This document shows, one piece after another, positions 16,685 to 25,939 of a DNA stretch of 64,000 bases (position 1 is the first letter of the stretch; every line of letters begins with the position of its first letter). A program made the position numbers and the translations under genes. Below the pieces are notes generated by a model. It saw only the letters and a list, made by a program, of their open reading frames with translations. It was not told the origin of the DNA and made no database searches. The stretch is from Mesorhizobium huakuii (lineage in GTDB: Bacteria > Pseudomonadota > Alphaproteobacteria > Rhizobiales > Rhizobiaceae): the NCBI RefSeq assembly GCF_014189455.1, contig NZ_CP050296.1, forward strand, positions 1,798,001-1,862,000, written 5' to 3'.

Positions 16685-18219
16685 TAACGCCCTGCGCTGG
16701 CGAGCGCCCGCTTCTCGCGCCGGCGCTGCACCGAAGACGGAATATTCATGCCTTCCCGATACTTGGCGACCGTGCGCCGGGCGATATCGACGCCGCTCTC
16801 CTTGAGCATGTCGACGATCGCGTCGTCCGAAAGTACATCGACGGGTTTCTCCTCGTCGATCAGCTGCTTGATACGATCCCGCACCGCCTCTGAGGAATGC
16901 GCGTCGCCGCCGCCCGACGCGGCGATCGAGGCGGTGAAGAAATAGCGCAGTTCGAACACGCCGCGCGGGGTCAGCATGTATTTGTTGGCGGTGACGCGGC
17001 TGACGGTCGATTCGTGCATGCCGATGGCGTCGGCCACCGTGCGCAAATTGAGCGGCTTCAGCTGGCGCACGCCATGGACCAGGAACGCATCCTGTTGGCG
17101 CACGATTTCCGAGGCCACTTTGAGGATCGTCTTTGCCCGCTGGTCGAGGCTGCGCGTCAGCCAGTTGGCGTTTTGCAGGCACTCGGCCAGGAAATCCTTT
17201 TCCGCCTGGTTCTTCGCGTGCGGCGACACCTGGGCGAAATAGATATGGTCGACCAGCACGCGCGGCAGTGTTTCAGCGTTGAGTTCGACGGTCCAGCTGC
17301 CGTCATTGGCCGCGCGCACCTCGACATCGGCGACGATGGCGACGATGGCGTCGCTGGCGCCGCCCGAAAACGCCATGCCCGGGCGCGGGTCGAGTGCCCG
17401 GATCTCGGCCAGCATGTCGAGCAAATCCTCTTCGTCAACGCCGCAGATCCGCTTCAACGTCTGGAAATCGCGTCGCGCCAGGAGCTCGAGATTGGCAACC
17501 AGGGCCTTCATCGCCGGGTCGAGGCGGTCGCGCACCGCAAGCTGCAGCGATAGGCATTCGGCAAGGTCGCGGGCGAACAGGCCGGCCGGATCGAAAGTCT
17601 GGCACACCGCCAGCACCTTGGCCACGGCCGCTGCGTCAGTGCCCAGGCGCGCGGCGACTTCGGGCAGGTCGGCGCGTAGATAACCGGTCTCGTCGAGCCC
17701 GTCGGCGAGGTCGGCCGCGATCAGGCGCGCCGCGGGATCGGCGAAGGCGAGTGCGACTTGCTCGCCGACATGGTCGCGCAAGGTGATGGCGCCCGCCGCC
17801 ATGTCGCCGGCGTCGAGCCCCTCGGACGAGGAGCCGCCGCCATTGCCGGAAGCCGATTTCCATTGCGCCGTCAGGTCGGGTCCGAGCCGCTCGCTGGTGC
17901 CGGGATCGTCGGGAAACAGGTTCTCCAGCGACGTATCGAGCTTCTCCGAGATCGCCTCGGCGCTCCATCCCGCCTCGTTCTCGAACCAGTCGCCCTCGAC
18001 GGCCGCTTGCGGCTCCGCATCGATCTTCTGCGCCTGGTCGCTCGCCGCGTCATCCTGCGGCTCGGCGCGCTCCAGAAGCGGGTTGCGCTCGATTTCCTCG
18101 TCGATGAAGTGCTCGAGTTCGACATGGGTGAACTGCAGCAGCCGAATCGACTGCATCAGCTGCGGCGTCATCACCAGCGACTGCGACTGTCGGAGCTGTA
18201 GTTTCGCCGCCAACGCCAT
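16684..18219 (-). CDS. rpoN: RNA polymerase sigma-54 factor
   Basis: Directs RNA polymerase to -24/-12 promoters for nitrogen and other enhancer-dependent genes. The N-terminal activator-interacting region has LQLRQSQSLVMTPQLMQSI; an acidic Region II lies around residues 60-110; core-binding and helix-turn-helix regions follow (MHESTVSRVTANKYM). The C-terminal RpoN box ARRTVAKYRE is at 480-489. At 511 residues it is typical for rhizobia. It is followed by hpf and ptsN and preceded by lptB. Confidence 0.96.
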   Translation of the reverse strand: MALAAKLQLRQSQSLVMTPQLMQSIRLLQFTHVELEHFIDEEIERNPLLERAEPQDDAASDQAQKIDAEPQAAVEGDWFENEAGWSAEAISEKLDTSLENLFPDDPGTSERLGPDLTAQWKSASGNGGGSSSEGLDAGDMAAGAITLRDHVGEQVALAFADPAARLIAADLADGLDETGYLRADLPEVAARLGTDAAAVAKVLAVCQTFDPAGLFARDLAECLSLQLAVRDRLDPAMKALVANLELLARRDFQTLKRICGVDEEDLLDMLAEIRALDPRPGMAFSGGASDAIVAIVADVEVRAANDGSWTVELNAETLPRVLVDHIYFAQVSPHAKNQAEKDFLAECLQNANWLTRSLDQRAKTILKVASEIVRQQDAFLVHGVRQLKPLNLRTVADAIGMHESTVSRVTANKYMLTPRGVFELRYFFTASIAASGGGDAHSSEAVRDRIKQLIDEEKPVDVLSDDAIVDMLKESGVDIARRTVAKYREGMNIPSSVQRRREKRALASAGR

Positions 18220-18420
18220 GGTTCGGTTTCAAACGCCTCCTCTACGCGTCCTGACTTGCCGCAAATTTCGCGGCCGACCATAGAAACTGGCCCGGCTTTT
18301 GCTTGTCAAGGCAAAGCCTAGCAAAAGCCGCTTACCGGAGCGTTATCTCGGAGCAAAATCGCCGAAAATCAGGCCGTCACACGCAAAAAATCGTGTCAGG
18401 AAACAAATTTCACGCCCAAG

Positions 18421-18460
18421 GCAATTCCAGGCCAAGTGTGTTGCAGTCCGCAATTGCGCG
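18421..18460 (+). repeat. degenerate family 1 repeat (copy d)
   Basis: GCAATTCCAGGCCAAGTGTG keeps the left end of family 1 but the right half is eroded to TCCGCAATTGCGC. It lies just past the lptB stop, in the 250-bp gap before rpoN. Confidence 0.5.
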
Positions 18461-18471
18461 GGAAAAGAGAG

Positions 18472-19289
<818 letters not shown>

Positions 19290-19290
<1 letters not shown>

Positions 19291-19880
19291 CAGGGGTTCG
19301 TCGCTCCCGATTTCGGCGGCGGCGTGATCGACATCTGGACACGCTGCCCAGAGCATGGATCAACCTGGGCCAGCCCGCTTTTCATCTGGACGGTCAGCTT
19401 GCAGCCGACCAGGACGTTGTCGTTCTGCGACAGAACGACCTTCTTGCCCGAAAGCACCAGCACCTGACTCTTCATATCGAAGCTGCCCTGATCGCCGGTC
19501 GCGACCTGCTGATCCGACTTGATGTAGATCTTGTCGGAGATCTCCAGATGGTCGATGTTGGCCGAGCCCGTCATCGCCGCGCCCGCGGCTTCCGTGCCCT
19601 TGGCCGCGGCATTGGGATCCTTGATATAATAGACCATCATCTTGCCGGCCTTCATCAGCGTCGGCCCTTGGACGACGGTGACATTGCCCGTGAAGATGGC
19701 GACATTTTCGGCCTGCCGGACTTCAAGCTTGTCGCTTTCGATCTGGATCGGCTTGTCGCCAGACAGTTTGAGGCCTGATACCTGACTGGTGGCGCTGGAC
19801 TGCGCCAGCGACGGCACAAGGCTCAGCAGGAGCAACGCCGAAGTTGCGGCCGCAAGCCGTGTCGAACTATTGAGCCACAT
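19290..19880 (-). CDS. lptA: LPS export periplasmic bridge protein
   Basis: Periplasmic beta-jellyroll protein that links LptC to the outer-membrane LptDE. It has a signal peptide ([20 protein letters not shown]), then the OstA-like domain: [41 protein letters not shown] and a C-terminal [10 protein letters not shown]. 196 residues. The ATG at 19880 lies 14 bp inside the end of lptC; the longer frame above is not coding. It follows lptC and precedes lptB in one operon. Confidence 0.9.
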
Positions 19881-20580
19881 TCGCTTCTTCGCCCTTTGCC
19901 TCAGCCGCCTTCGCACTGGCGGGATCGATGTTGACGCGCACCCTGTTCTCGAACACCAGGACCTTGCCATTGTCCTGGACCGACAGGGAATTCGCTGTGA
20001 TCTGCGACCCGCCACTGCTGACGTCGACGGGATCATCCGTCTTCATAGTGCCTTTGCCCATGTCGAGGAAGACCGATTTGAACTTGGCTCGCATGCCGTC
20101 GGTCGTGGTGATCGTGACGTCGCTGGTCATTTTCATCGTATTGCCGTCGCGATCGTAGGTACCGCGCGAAGCTTTGATCGCGGCGACATTGTCCGGACCG
20201 ACCGGCACCTTGGCGTCTATGCCTTCGAGTTCGATGATGCCTTGCGTGTTGACATCCTGTATCGCCCGCAGGGCGGTCATCGAATAGGGCTGCTTCTGCT
20301 TGGTGAAGCCGTTGAGCTTGGGATTGGCCATCACCAGCTTGCCGTTGGAAAAGGCGGCGCCTTCGGCCTGCACCGCGACGGAGACCGGTGCGGCCAGATA
20401 GGAATAGACCGGAAAGGCGACGGCGATTAGCGCCGCGGCCAGGGGCACGGCGAATTTGAGCACGCGCACACGGCGCGAATGACGCTGGGCGCGGTCGAAC
20501 GCATCGCCCCGCTCCCAGCCATCCGCCGGGGGAGCCAACTCCATCTCGGGGCTGGTCGGTTCATTCGATCGCGCTAACAT
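19867..20580 (-). CDS. lptC: LPS export inner-membrane protein
   Basis: Bitopic inner-membrane component that passes LPS from LptFG to LptA. A cytoplasmic N-terminus of about 40 residues is followed by one transmembrane helix (FAVPLAAALIAVAFPVYSYL) and a periplasmic LptC domain with repeated beta strands (for example ASRGTYDRDGNTMKMTSDVT). At 237 residues it is longer than E. coli LptC but normal for alphaproteobacteria. First gene of the lptCAB block. Confidence 0.88.
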   Translation of the reverse strand: MLARSNEPTSPEMELAPPADGWERGDAFDRAQRHSRRVRVLKFAVPLAAALIAVAFPVYSYLAAPVSVAVQAEGAAFSNGKLVMANPKLNGFTKQKQPYSMTALRAIQDVNTQGIIELEGIDAKVPVGPDNVAAIKASRGTYDRDGNTMKMTSDVTITTTDGMRAKFKSVFLDMGKGTMKTDDPVDVSSGGSQITANSLSVQDNGKVLVFENRVRVNIDPASAKAAEAKGEEANVAQ

Positions 20581-20941
20581 GACTGCTTTCTTCTAAACCC
20601 CTGCCCGCCAGCGAGCACCGCCTATAGGTGGGGGGGCCGGCGCCCTCAAGCAAGCACAAGCCCACGAAAACCGCAAAAATGTGACAACTGTTGTTGTACA
20701 AACGAAAACGAGGTCGGCACAACAGCCGCCACTTCATAGCAGAAATGAACGTCCTTGCGCCGTTTTTTCATCGCCGCCGTTGCTCCCCTTTACCTTGCGT
20801 CCCTTGCGCAGGCCAGTCACAAAACAGACAGCGTTGGGATCGCGGCGGGCGGATTGCCGCGCCATGGGCAAGACGGAACTGCTTCCCGATGAGGACTTCA
20901 TGGTCTAAAAGCGTCTCTTCCCGCCGACTGTGAGGCTGACC
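20581..20941. other. divergent intergenic region lptC-sppA
   Basis: About 360 bp between the divergent lptC and sppA genes, so it must hold both promoters. An AT-richer stretch near 20675-20710 (with AACTGTTGTTGTACAAACG) is the best promoter candidate for sppA. A 75-codon plus-strand frame starting at 20681 is not credible: no ribosome-binding site and no family pattern. Confidence 0.45.
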
Positions 20942-21898
20942 ATGGCATTGAGAGCCGACGACCTGATCGACCGCCGCCGTTTGCGGCGCAAGCTGACATT
21001 CTGGCGTGTTGCGGCCATCGGCATCGTGGCAATCGGGGTGATTGCGCTGTCGGCCTGGTTCTATCGCGACGATCTTGGCGGCTCGTCTGTCGACCATATC
21101 GCCAAGGTCAGGATCGAAGGCACGATCACCGAGGACGAGGAGCTCATCAAGCGGCTGGAGAGCATCCGCAAATCGTCGAAGGTGAAGGGCGTGATCCTGG
21201 CGATCGATTCACCCGGCGGCACCACCGTTGGTGGTGAATCCATCTACGAGGAAGTGCGCAAGGTGGCCGCCGACAAACCTGTCGTGGCCGAGGTCGGCAC
21301 GCTCGCCGCATCGGCGGGCTATATGATCGCAAGTGCCGCCGACCACATTGTCGCCCGCAAGACCTCGATCGTCGGCTCGATCGGCGTGCTGATCCAGTAT
21401 CCTGACGTCAGCGGCCTGATGGACAAGCTCGGCGTCAAGCTGGAGGAGGTGAAATCCTCGCCGCTCAAGGCCTCGCCGTCTCCCTTCAAGCCGACCAATG
21501 ACGACGAGCGCGCCATGGTCCGCAAGCTTATCCTCGACAGCTACGACTGGTTCGTCGGCATCGTCGCCGAACGCCGCAAGATGACCCACGAACAGGCGCT
21601 GGCGCTCGCCGACGGGTCGATCTTCACCGGCCGCCAGGGTGTCGCCAACGGGCTGATCGACGCCGTCGGCGGCGAGACCGAGGCGGTCGACTGGCTGGCG
21701 ACCAAGGGTGTCGACGCCAAGCTCAAGGTGGTCGAATGGAAGGATACGGACCGGCGCGGCAGCTTCCTGTGGTCAAAAGCCATGGTGAAAATGGTCGGCA
21801 GCGCGGTCGGCCTACCGGACTCCAGCGGCGATATCATCCACGAACTTGGCGCCGACCGCTTGTTTCTTGACGGCCTCGTTTCCGTCTGGCACCCTTGA
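20942..21898 (+). CDS. sppA: signal peptide peptidase SppA, short form
   Basis: Inner-membrane serine protease that degrades cleaved signal peptides. An N-terminal anchor (about residues 23-43) precedes a single S49/Clp-fold domain. AIDSPGGTTVGGESIYEEV forms the oxyanion region, TLAASAGYMIAS contains the nucleophilic serine, and the general-base lysine would lie after GSIGVLIQYPD. At 318 residues it is the single-domain form. ATG 20942 follows a GAGG site; GTG 20930 is a weaker alternative. It is probably co-transcribed with ihfB, 80 bp downstream. Confidence 0.92.
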   Translation: MALRADDLIDRRRLRRKLTFWRVAAIGIVAIGVIALSAWFYRDDLGGSSVDHIAKVRIEGTITEDEELIKRLESIRKSSKVKGVILAIDSPGGTTVGGESIYEEVRKVAADKPVVAEVGTLAASAGYMIASAADHIVARKTSIVGSIGVLIQYPDVSGLMDKLGVKLEEVKSSPLKASPSPFKPTNDDERAMVRKLILDSYDWFVGIVAERRKMTHEQALALADGSIFTGRQGVANGLIDAVGGETEAVDWLATKGVDAKLKVVEWKDTDRRGSFLWSKAMVKMVGSAVGLPDSSGDIIHELGADRLFLDGLVSVWHP

Positions 21899-21978
21899 GC
21901 GCGGTTTGGGATAGCTGAAAAAGCCAATAAAATCATCCTCATAATTTCGACCGAACTGCTTTCACGGGGACCCGTCTG

Positions 21979-22263
21979 ATGATCAAGTCCGAACTTGTGC
22001 AGATTATTGCCACGCGCAATCCGCATCTTTTCCTGCGCGACGTCGAAAACATTGTCGGCGCGATCTTCGACGAGATCACCGACGCCCTTGCCGAAGGCAA
22101 CCGGGTCGAGCTGCGCGGCTTCGGTGCTTTTTCGGTGAAAAACCGCCCCGCCCGCACCGGCCGCAACCCGCGCACCGGCGAATCCGTCGAGGTCGAGGAG
22201 AAATGGGTGCCGTTCTTCAAGACCGGCAAGGAACTGCGCGAAAGGCTGAACGGCGGCAAGTAG
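21979..22263 (+). CDS. ihfB: integration host factor, beta subunit
   Basis: DNA-bending subunit that pairs with IhfA. The 94-residue sequence has the HU/IHF signature: [17 protein letters not shown], then the beta-arm [18 protein letters not shown] with its intercalating proline. The N-terminal [18 protein letters not shown] is IHF-beta-like and not HU-like. It lies between sppA and a LapA-domain gene. Promoters activated by sigma-54, whose gene is in this window, often need this factor. Confidence 0.95.
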   Translation: MIKSELVQIIATRNPHLFLRDVENIVGAIFDEITDALAEGNRVELRGFGAFSVKNRPARTGRNPRTGESVEVEEKWVPFFKTGKELRERLNGGK

Positions 22264-22299
22264 GCGCGCCTTCAGCGCCAGCTTCCGACGGAAAACACA

Positions 22300-22656
22300 A
22301 TGCTCAATCGTTTCATGCTCATCGTGGTCTTCGTGCCCCTGGCGATCATTCTGATCGCGCTTGCCGTCGCCAACCGCGAACTCGTCGCCTTCACGCTGGA
22401 CCCGTTCAATCCCGGCAATCCGAAGCTGACGCTCACCTTGCCGCTGTTCATTTTCCTGTTCCTGGCGCTTGCCATCGGCATGATCGTCGGCAGCCTGGCG
22501 ACCTGGGTCAAGCAGGGCCGCTACCGCAAGCTGGCGCGCCAGCGCGGCGTCGAGGCGGAAAACCTGCGCCAGGCGGTCAGCCGCGCGCCCTCGGCACCGC
22601 AAGGGCCGGTCCCAGGGTCAGCCCAAGGACAGGCATTGCCGAAGCCGACCAATTGA
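22300..22656 (+). CDS. LapA (DUF1049) domain membrane protein
   Basis: A 118-residue protein with two transmembrane helices (about residues 5-25 and 45-70) and a cytoplasmic basic, coiled tail (KQGRYRKLARQRGVEAENLRQ), the pattern of LapA/YciS. In E. coli that protein works with LapB in controlling LPS synthesis; whether this one does is inference, supported only by its usual placement after ihfB. Confidence 0.8.
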   Translation: MLNRFMLIVVFVPLAIILIALAVANRELVAFTLDPFNPGNPKLTLTLPLFIFLFLALAIGMIVGSLATWVKQGRYRKLARQRGVEAENLRQAVSRAPSAPQGPVPGSAQGQALPKPTN

Positions 22657-22693
22657 TGAGCCGGCCGGCGCCTTTCTTTCCACGGAGCCTTTC

Positions 22694-23659
22694 ATGCTGA
22701 CCATTTCGGCCGCCGAGGTCGATCATGCGCTGACTTTTCCCGGGCTGGTCGAGACGTTGCGCACAGCGTTCCGCGACGGTGCGGTGCAGCCCGTCAGGCA
22801 CCATCACCCGGTCGAACGGCCGGATGGTGCGGCCTCGACCTTGCTCTTGATGCCGGCATGGACCGATTTCAACGCCGCCGGCACGTCTTCCGGCGGCCAT
22901 ATCGGCGTCAAGATCGTCACTGTCTCGCCCGACAACAACGCCATCGGCAAGCCGTCGGTGATGGGGCTCTATCTCCTGCTCGATGGTGCCACCGGCGAAC
23001 CGGAAGCCTTGATCGACGGCCAGCGGCTGACCCAGTGGCGCACGGCCTGCGCCTCGGCGCTGGCGGCTTCCTATCTGGCACGCGAGGACGCCTCCAGGCT
23101 GCTGGTGATCGGCGCCGGTGCACTGTCACCCTTTCTCGCCAAAGCGCATTCGGCCGTGCGGCCGATCAAGACCATCCGCATCTGGAACCGGACGTTGGCC
23201 AATGCCGAGAAGGTCGCGACCGATCTGCGCGCCGATGGCTTCGCGGCAAGTGCTGCAAGTGATCTCGATGCCGAACTTGGCGAGGCCGACATCATCTCCT
23301 CGGCGACGATCACCACCAAGCCGCTGATCAAGGGCGCGCTGCTGAAGCCGGGGGCTCATGTCGACATGGTCGGTGGTTTCACGCCGACCATGCGCGAAAG
23401 CGACGACGATGCGATCCGGCGCGCCCGCGTCTATGTCGACACCCGCGCCGGCGCCACCAAGGAGGCCGGCGACATCGTCATCCCGCTTGCGTCGGGCGTG
23501 CTGAAGCCGGAAGCCATCCTTGCCGACCTGCACGAACTGGCGCGCGGCGAGAAACAGGGACGCCAAAGTTCCACCGAGATCACGCTGTTCAAGTCGGTTG
23601 GCGCAGCACTCGAGGACCTTGCCGCCGGCATTGCCGTCTACAACGCACTCAAGCCGTAG
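22694..23659 (+). CDS. ornithine cyclodeaminase / mu-crystallin family enzyme
   Basis: NAD(P)-dependent enzyme of 321 residues. The Rossmann region reads [19 protein letters not shown], and the substrate side has the [15 protein letters not shown] strand and [14 protein letters not shown] segments typical of the family. Members include ornithine cyclodeaminase, alanine dehydrogenase and delta1-pyrroline-2-carboxylate reductase; the sequence alone does not choose among them. The 3' end overlaps the convergent EVE gene by 11 bp. Confidence 0.85.
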   Translation: MLTISAAEVDHALTFPGLVETLRTAFRDGAVQPVRHHHPVERPDGAASTLLLMPAWTDFNAAGTSSGGHIGVKIVTVSPDNNAIGKPSVMGLYLLLDGATGEPEALIDGQRLTQWRTACASALAASYLAREDASRLLVIGAGALSPFLAKAHSAVRPIKTIRIWNRTLANAEKVATDLRADGFAASAASDLDAELGEADIISSATITTKPLIKGALLKPGAHVDMVGGFTPTMRESDDDAIRRARVYVDTRAGATKEAGDIVIPLASGVLKPEAILADLHELARGEKQGRQSSTEITLFKSVGAALEDLAAGIAVYNALKP

Positions 23660-24092
23660 CCTCGGCAAGCTTCTTCGCGGCACCCATCGCCTCGGCGATC
23701 AGATGAAAATCGTGATCGTTGATTTCGAACAGGCCGAAGCGAAGCTGATACCCCCAGTTCGACTTGCCTGCGGTGAAGTCCAGCCGGTCGAGCAGCGGCT
23801 TGATCGGCGCTTCTTCTGCCGCCATCCACTCGACATCGCGGCGGAACGGCGTGAAGCCGCCGCCCATTTCGCCTTGATAGGGCTCGCCTTCCCGCACCGT
23901 GCCGATTGCCGTGAAAGCCTGCAGGCCGTCCTTTTCGCCCAAAACGGTGGTCGGCGAATAATAGACGATGCCATCGCCAGGCTTGACGCGGCGTAGCGGT
24001 GCCGCCTTGCCGTGGTTGACCTGCATGAAGCCGTCCTCGCGGCCGCACCGGACATGCTGCGCCGACGCCACCGCGATCCAATACGCGCTCAT
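23649..24092 (-). CDS. EVE (PUA-like) domain protein
   Basis: A 147-residue single-domain protein: [34 protein letters not shown] and [18 protein letters not shown] match the EVE/UPF0310 fold, which in studied members reads modified bases or RNA. No fused nuclease is present. The start overlaps the VOC gene stop by 4 bp (ATGA), so the two are translationally coupled. It is the last gene of the minus-strand run rtcB-prfH-WYL-VOC-EVE. Confidence 0.82.
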   Translation of the reverse strand: MSAYWIAVASAQHVRCGREDGFMQVNHGKAAPLRRVKPGDGIVYYSPTTVLGEKDGLQAFTAIGTVREGEPYQGEMGGGFTPFRRDVEWMAAEEAPIKPLLDRLDFTAGKSNWGYQLRFGLFEINDHDFHLIAEAMGAAKKLAEATA

Positions 24093-24484
24093 TTCTGTTC
24101 CCCATTAGCCTGTTCCCCGTCGGACAGCCAATAGACGCGCAGGCGGTGATTGTCGGGATCGAGCGCGACGAAAGTGCGGCCGAAATCCATGTCGGTCGGT
24201 GTCTGCAGGATCTTCAGCCCGCGCCCCGACCAGTCGGCATGTGCGGCGTCGACCGCTTCGGGCGTCTCCAGCGCAAACACGATCTCGGAACCGCCACCTG
24301 CGGCCGCCGCTGCCGGCTCGACCGTATGGCGCGACCAGAGGCCGAGCTTGAAGCCGTCGTCGAGCACGAACAGCACGAAGGTCGGCGCGCTTTCAACCGG
24401 CTCGCGCCCCAGCAGAGCGCTGTAGAAGGCGCCGCTCCGCAGCGGCTGGTCGACATAGAGGATGACGAAATTCGGGGTGGTCAT
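24089..24484 (-). CDS. VOC family protein (glyoxalase/bleomycin resistance fold)
   Basis: A 131-residue protein with two beta-alpha-beta-beta-beta modules: [21 protein letters not shown] and later the conserved [16 protein letters not shown]. The metal-ligand pattern of glyoxalase I is incomplete, so binding of a small molecule or resistance ligand is as likely as catalysis. A GGAGAA site precedes the ATG. It is directly downstream of the WYL regulator and overlaps the EVE gene; this trio probably forms one regulated unit. Confidence 0.82.
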   Translation of the reverse strand: MTTPNFVILYVDQPLRSGAFYSALLGREPVESAPTFVLFVLDDGFKLGLWSRHTVEPAAAAAGGGSEIVFALETPEAVDAAHADWSGRGLKILQTPTDMDFGRTFVALDPDNHRLRVYWLSDGEQANGEQK

Positions 24485-24561
24485 GCGTATTCTCCAAAGT
24501 TCAGCGCTTCGACGTACTGAACTTAGAATAGGCTACTGTCAGATTCTGGCAGTAGCCCTCA

Positions 24562-25247
24562 TCACCCACGCGGCTTGTCGAGCGTCGCCCGCCATTCCTT
24601 GAGCAGCACCTGGCGGCGACGCGGATAGCGCGCATCGATGGCGTTGAGGCCGGATATACGATCGGTACGAAAATGCCGGAAATCCTGCCGCGTCTCGCAC
24701 CACGCCACCATCACCCGTACCTTGTCGAAGAAGCCGAGCGCGAACGGCCAGACGACGCGTTGCGAAGCAGCACCCCCGGCATCGCGATAGATAAAACCGA
24801 GTTTTCGTTCGTTGCGGATGGCCTGCCGTACCGTGCCGAGATCGATGCCCTCCACGGCTTGCGCCGGCGGCCCGACCAACAGGGTCGAGGCATCGAGATC
24901 CTCGCGTAAATCATCCGGCAGCACGGCCGCAATCTTGGCCAGCGCGTTGGCGGCCGCGCCGACAGGCGCCGATCCGGCTGCTTGGCGACCCAGCGCGATC
25001 CGAGCACGATGGCCTCGATCTCCTCGTCGCTGAACATCAGCGGCGGCAGCATGAAGCCGGGCTTCAGCACATAGCCCAGCCCCGCCTCGCCCTCGATCGG
25101 CGCGCCTTGCCCCTGCAACGTGGCGATGTCGCGGTAGAGCGTGCGGATCGAAACGCTCATCTCGTCGGCAAGCGTGCGCCCGCTCACCGGCCGGCGATGC
25201 CGGCGCAGGATCTGGATCAGGTCAAGCAGGCGTTCGGAGCGGGACAT
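24562..25247 (-). pseudogene. YafY-type HTH-WYL transcriptional regulator, frameshifted
   Basis: The N-terminal part (from 25247: MSRSERLLDLIQILRRHRRP, then an HTH and IEAIVLGSRWVAKQPD-like helix) and the C-terminal WYL part (VLPDDLREDLDASTLLVGPP through FIYRDAGGAASQRVVWPFAL) are in different frames. One extra base near 24951-24962, in a GGCGCGGCC run, joins them into a normal protein of about 228 residues. Such regulators sense a ligand through the WYL domain and often control the adjacent VOC gene. Intact reading after the break suggests a sequence error or very recent mutation. Confidence 0.75.
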
Positions 25248-25328
25248 GATTCTCGTGGTTTGCAGTCTTCACGATAATATATCTCGCTCCGAGGCGCGCC
25301 GCCGTCTGAGCTTGACGCCGCCGCGACG

Positions 25329-25939
25329 TCAGAGGTGGAACACCTTGACCTCGTTGCCGCGTTCCAGGGCCTTGTTGGCCACGAACATCTGCGTCTTCGA
25401 CATTTCAGCCTCACGCTCGGCAAGGACACGCAGCATCGCTTCCAGCCGGCGCAGCGCGATGACCTTGTTGCGGTGCTGCGAGCGTTCGTTGCGGGCGGTG
25501 ACGACAATGCCGGTTGGCAGGTGAACGGCCCGCACGGCGCTGTCGGTGGTGTTCTGGTGCTGTCCGCCAGGACCCCGGCGCGCAAGGTTTCGAAACGGAC
25601 ATCGGACGGTGCGATCGAAACGGTAGCGGCATCCGCCAGATCCACCACCTGCACACCGACGAACCAGTTCTGCCGCTTGTGGCCTGGGCGCACCGGGCTC
25701 TTGAAGACGAACTTGACGGTGCCGCAATAGTCCTGCGCGAGCGCTTCGGCGTTGCGGCCCTCGAGGCTCAGCACGGCGGATTTGGCGCCATGCCGGTCCG
25801 GTCTGTGACCAAACGTGACCTCGACCGCGCAACCAAGCCGATCGGCCTCCTTCTCGATGATCTCGACCAGCGCCATCAAGGCGATGCGGCATTCGACCGG
25901 TCCGTTGCCCGAGGTGACGAGCATGTCAATCGCGGCCAT
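25329..25939 (-). pseudogene. prfH: peptide chain release factor homolog PrfH, frameshifted at the GGQ motif
   Basis: Frame one runs from 25939 ([19 protein letters not shown]) to RFETLRAG; frame two continues [17 protein letters not shown] and ends EVKVFHL at 25329. The frames join perfectly if one G is added to the four-G run at 25574-25577, restoring [11 protein letters not shown], the peptidyl-tRNA hydrolysis motif. The full protein would have about 203 residues: a GGQ domain without the codon-recognition domain of RF1/RF2. It overlaps rtcB by 14 bp. Known PrfH proteins release nascent chains from ribosomes damaged in the decoding centre. Confidence 0.8.

Noticed and set aside
20681..20908. 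75-codon plus-strand frame before sppA
   Set aside because: No ribosome-binding site, low-complexity Pro/Arg content, and it occupies the probable sppA/lptC promoter region.
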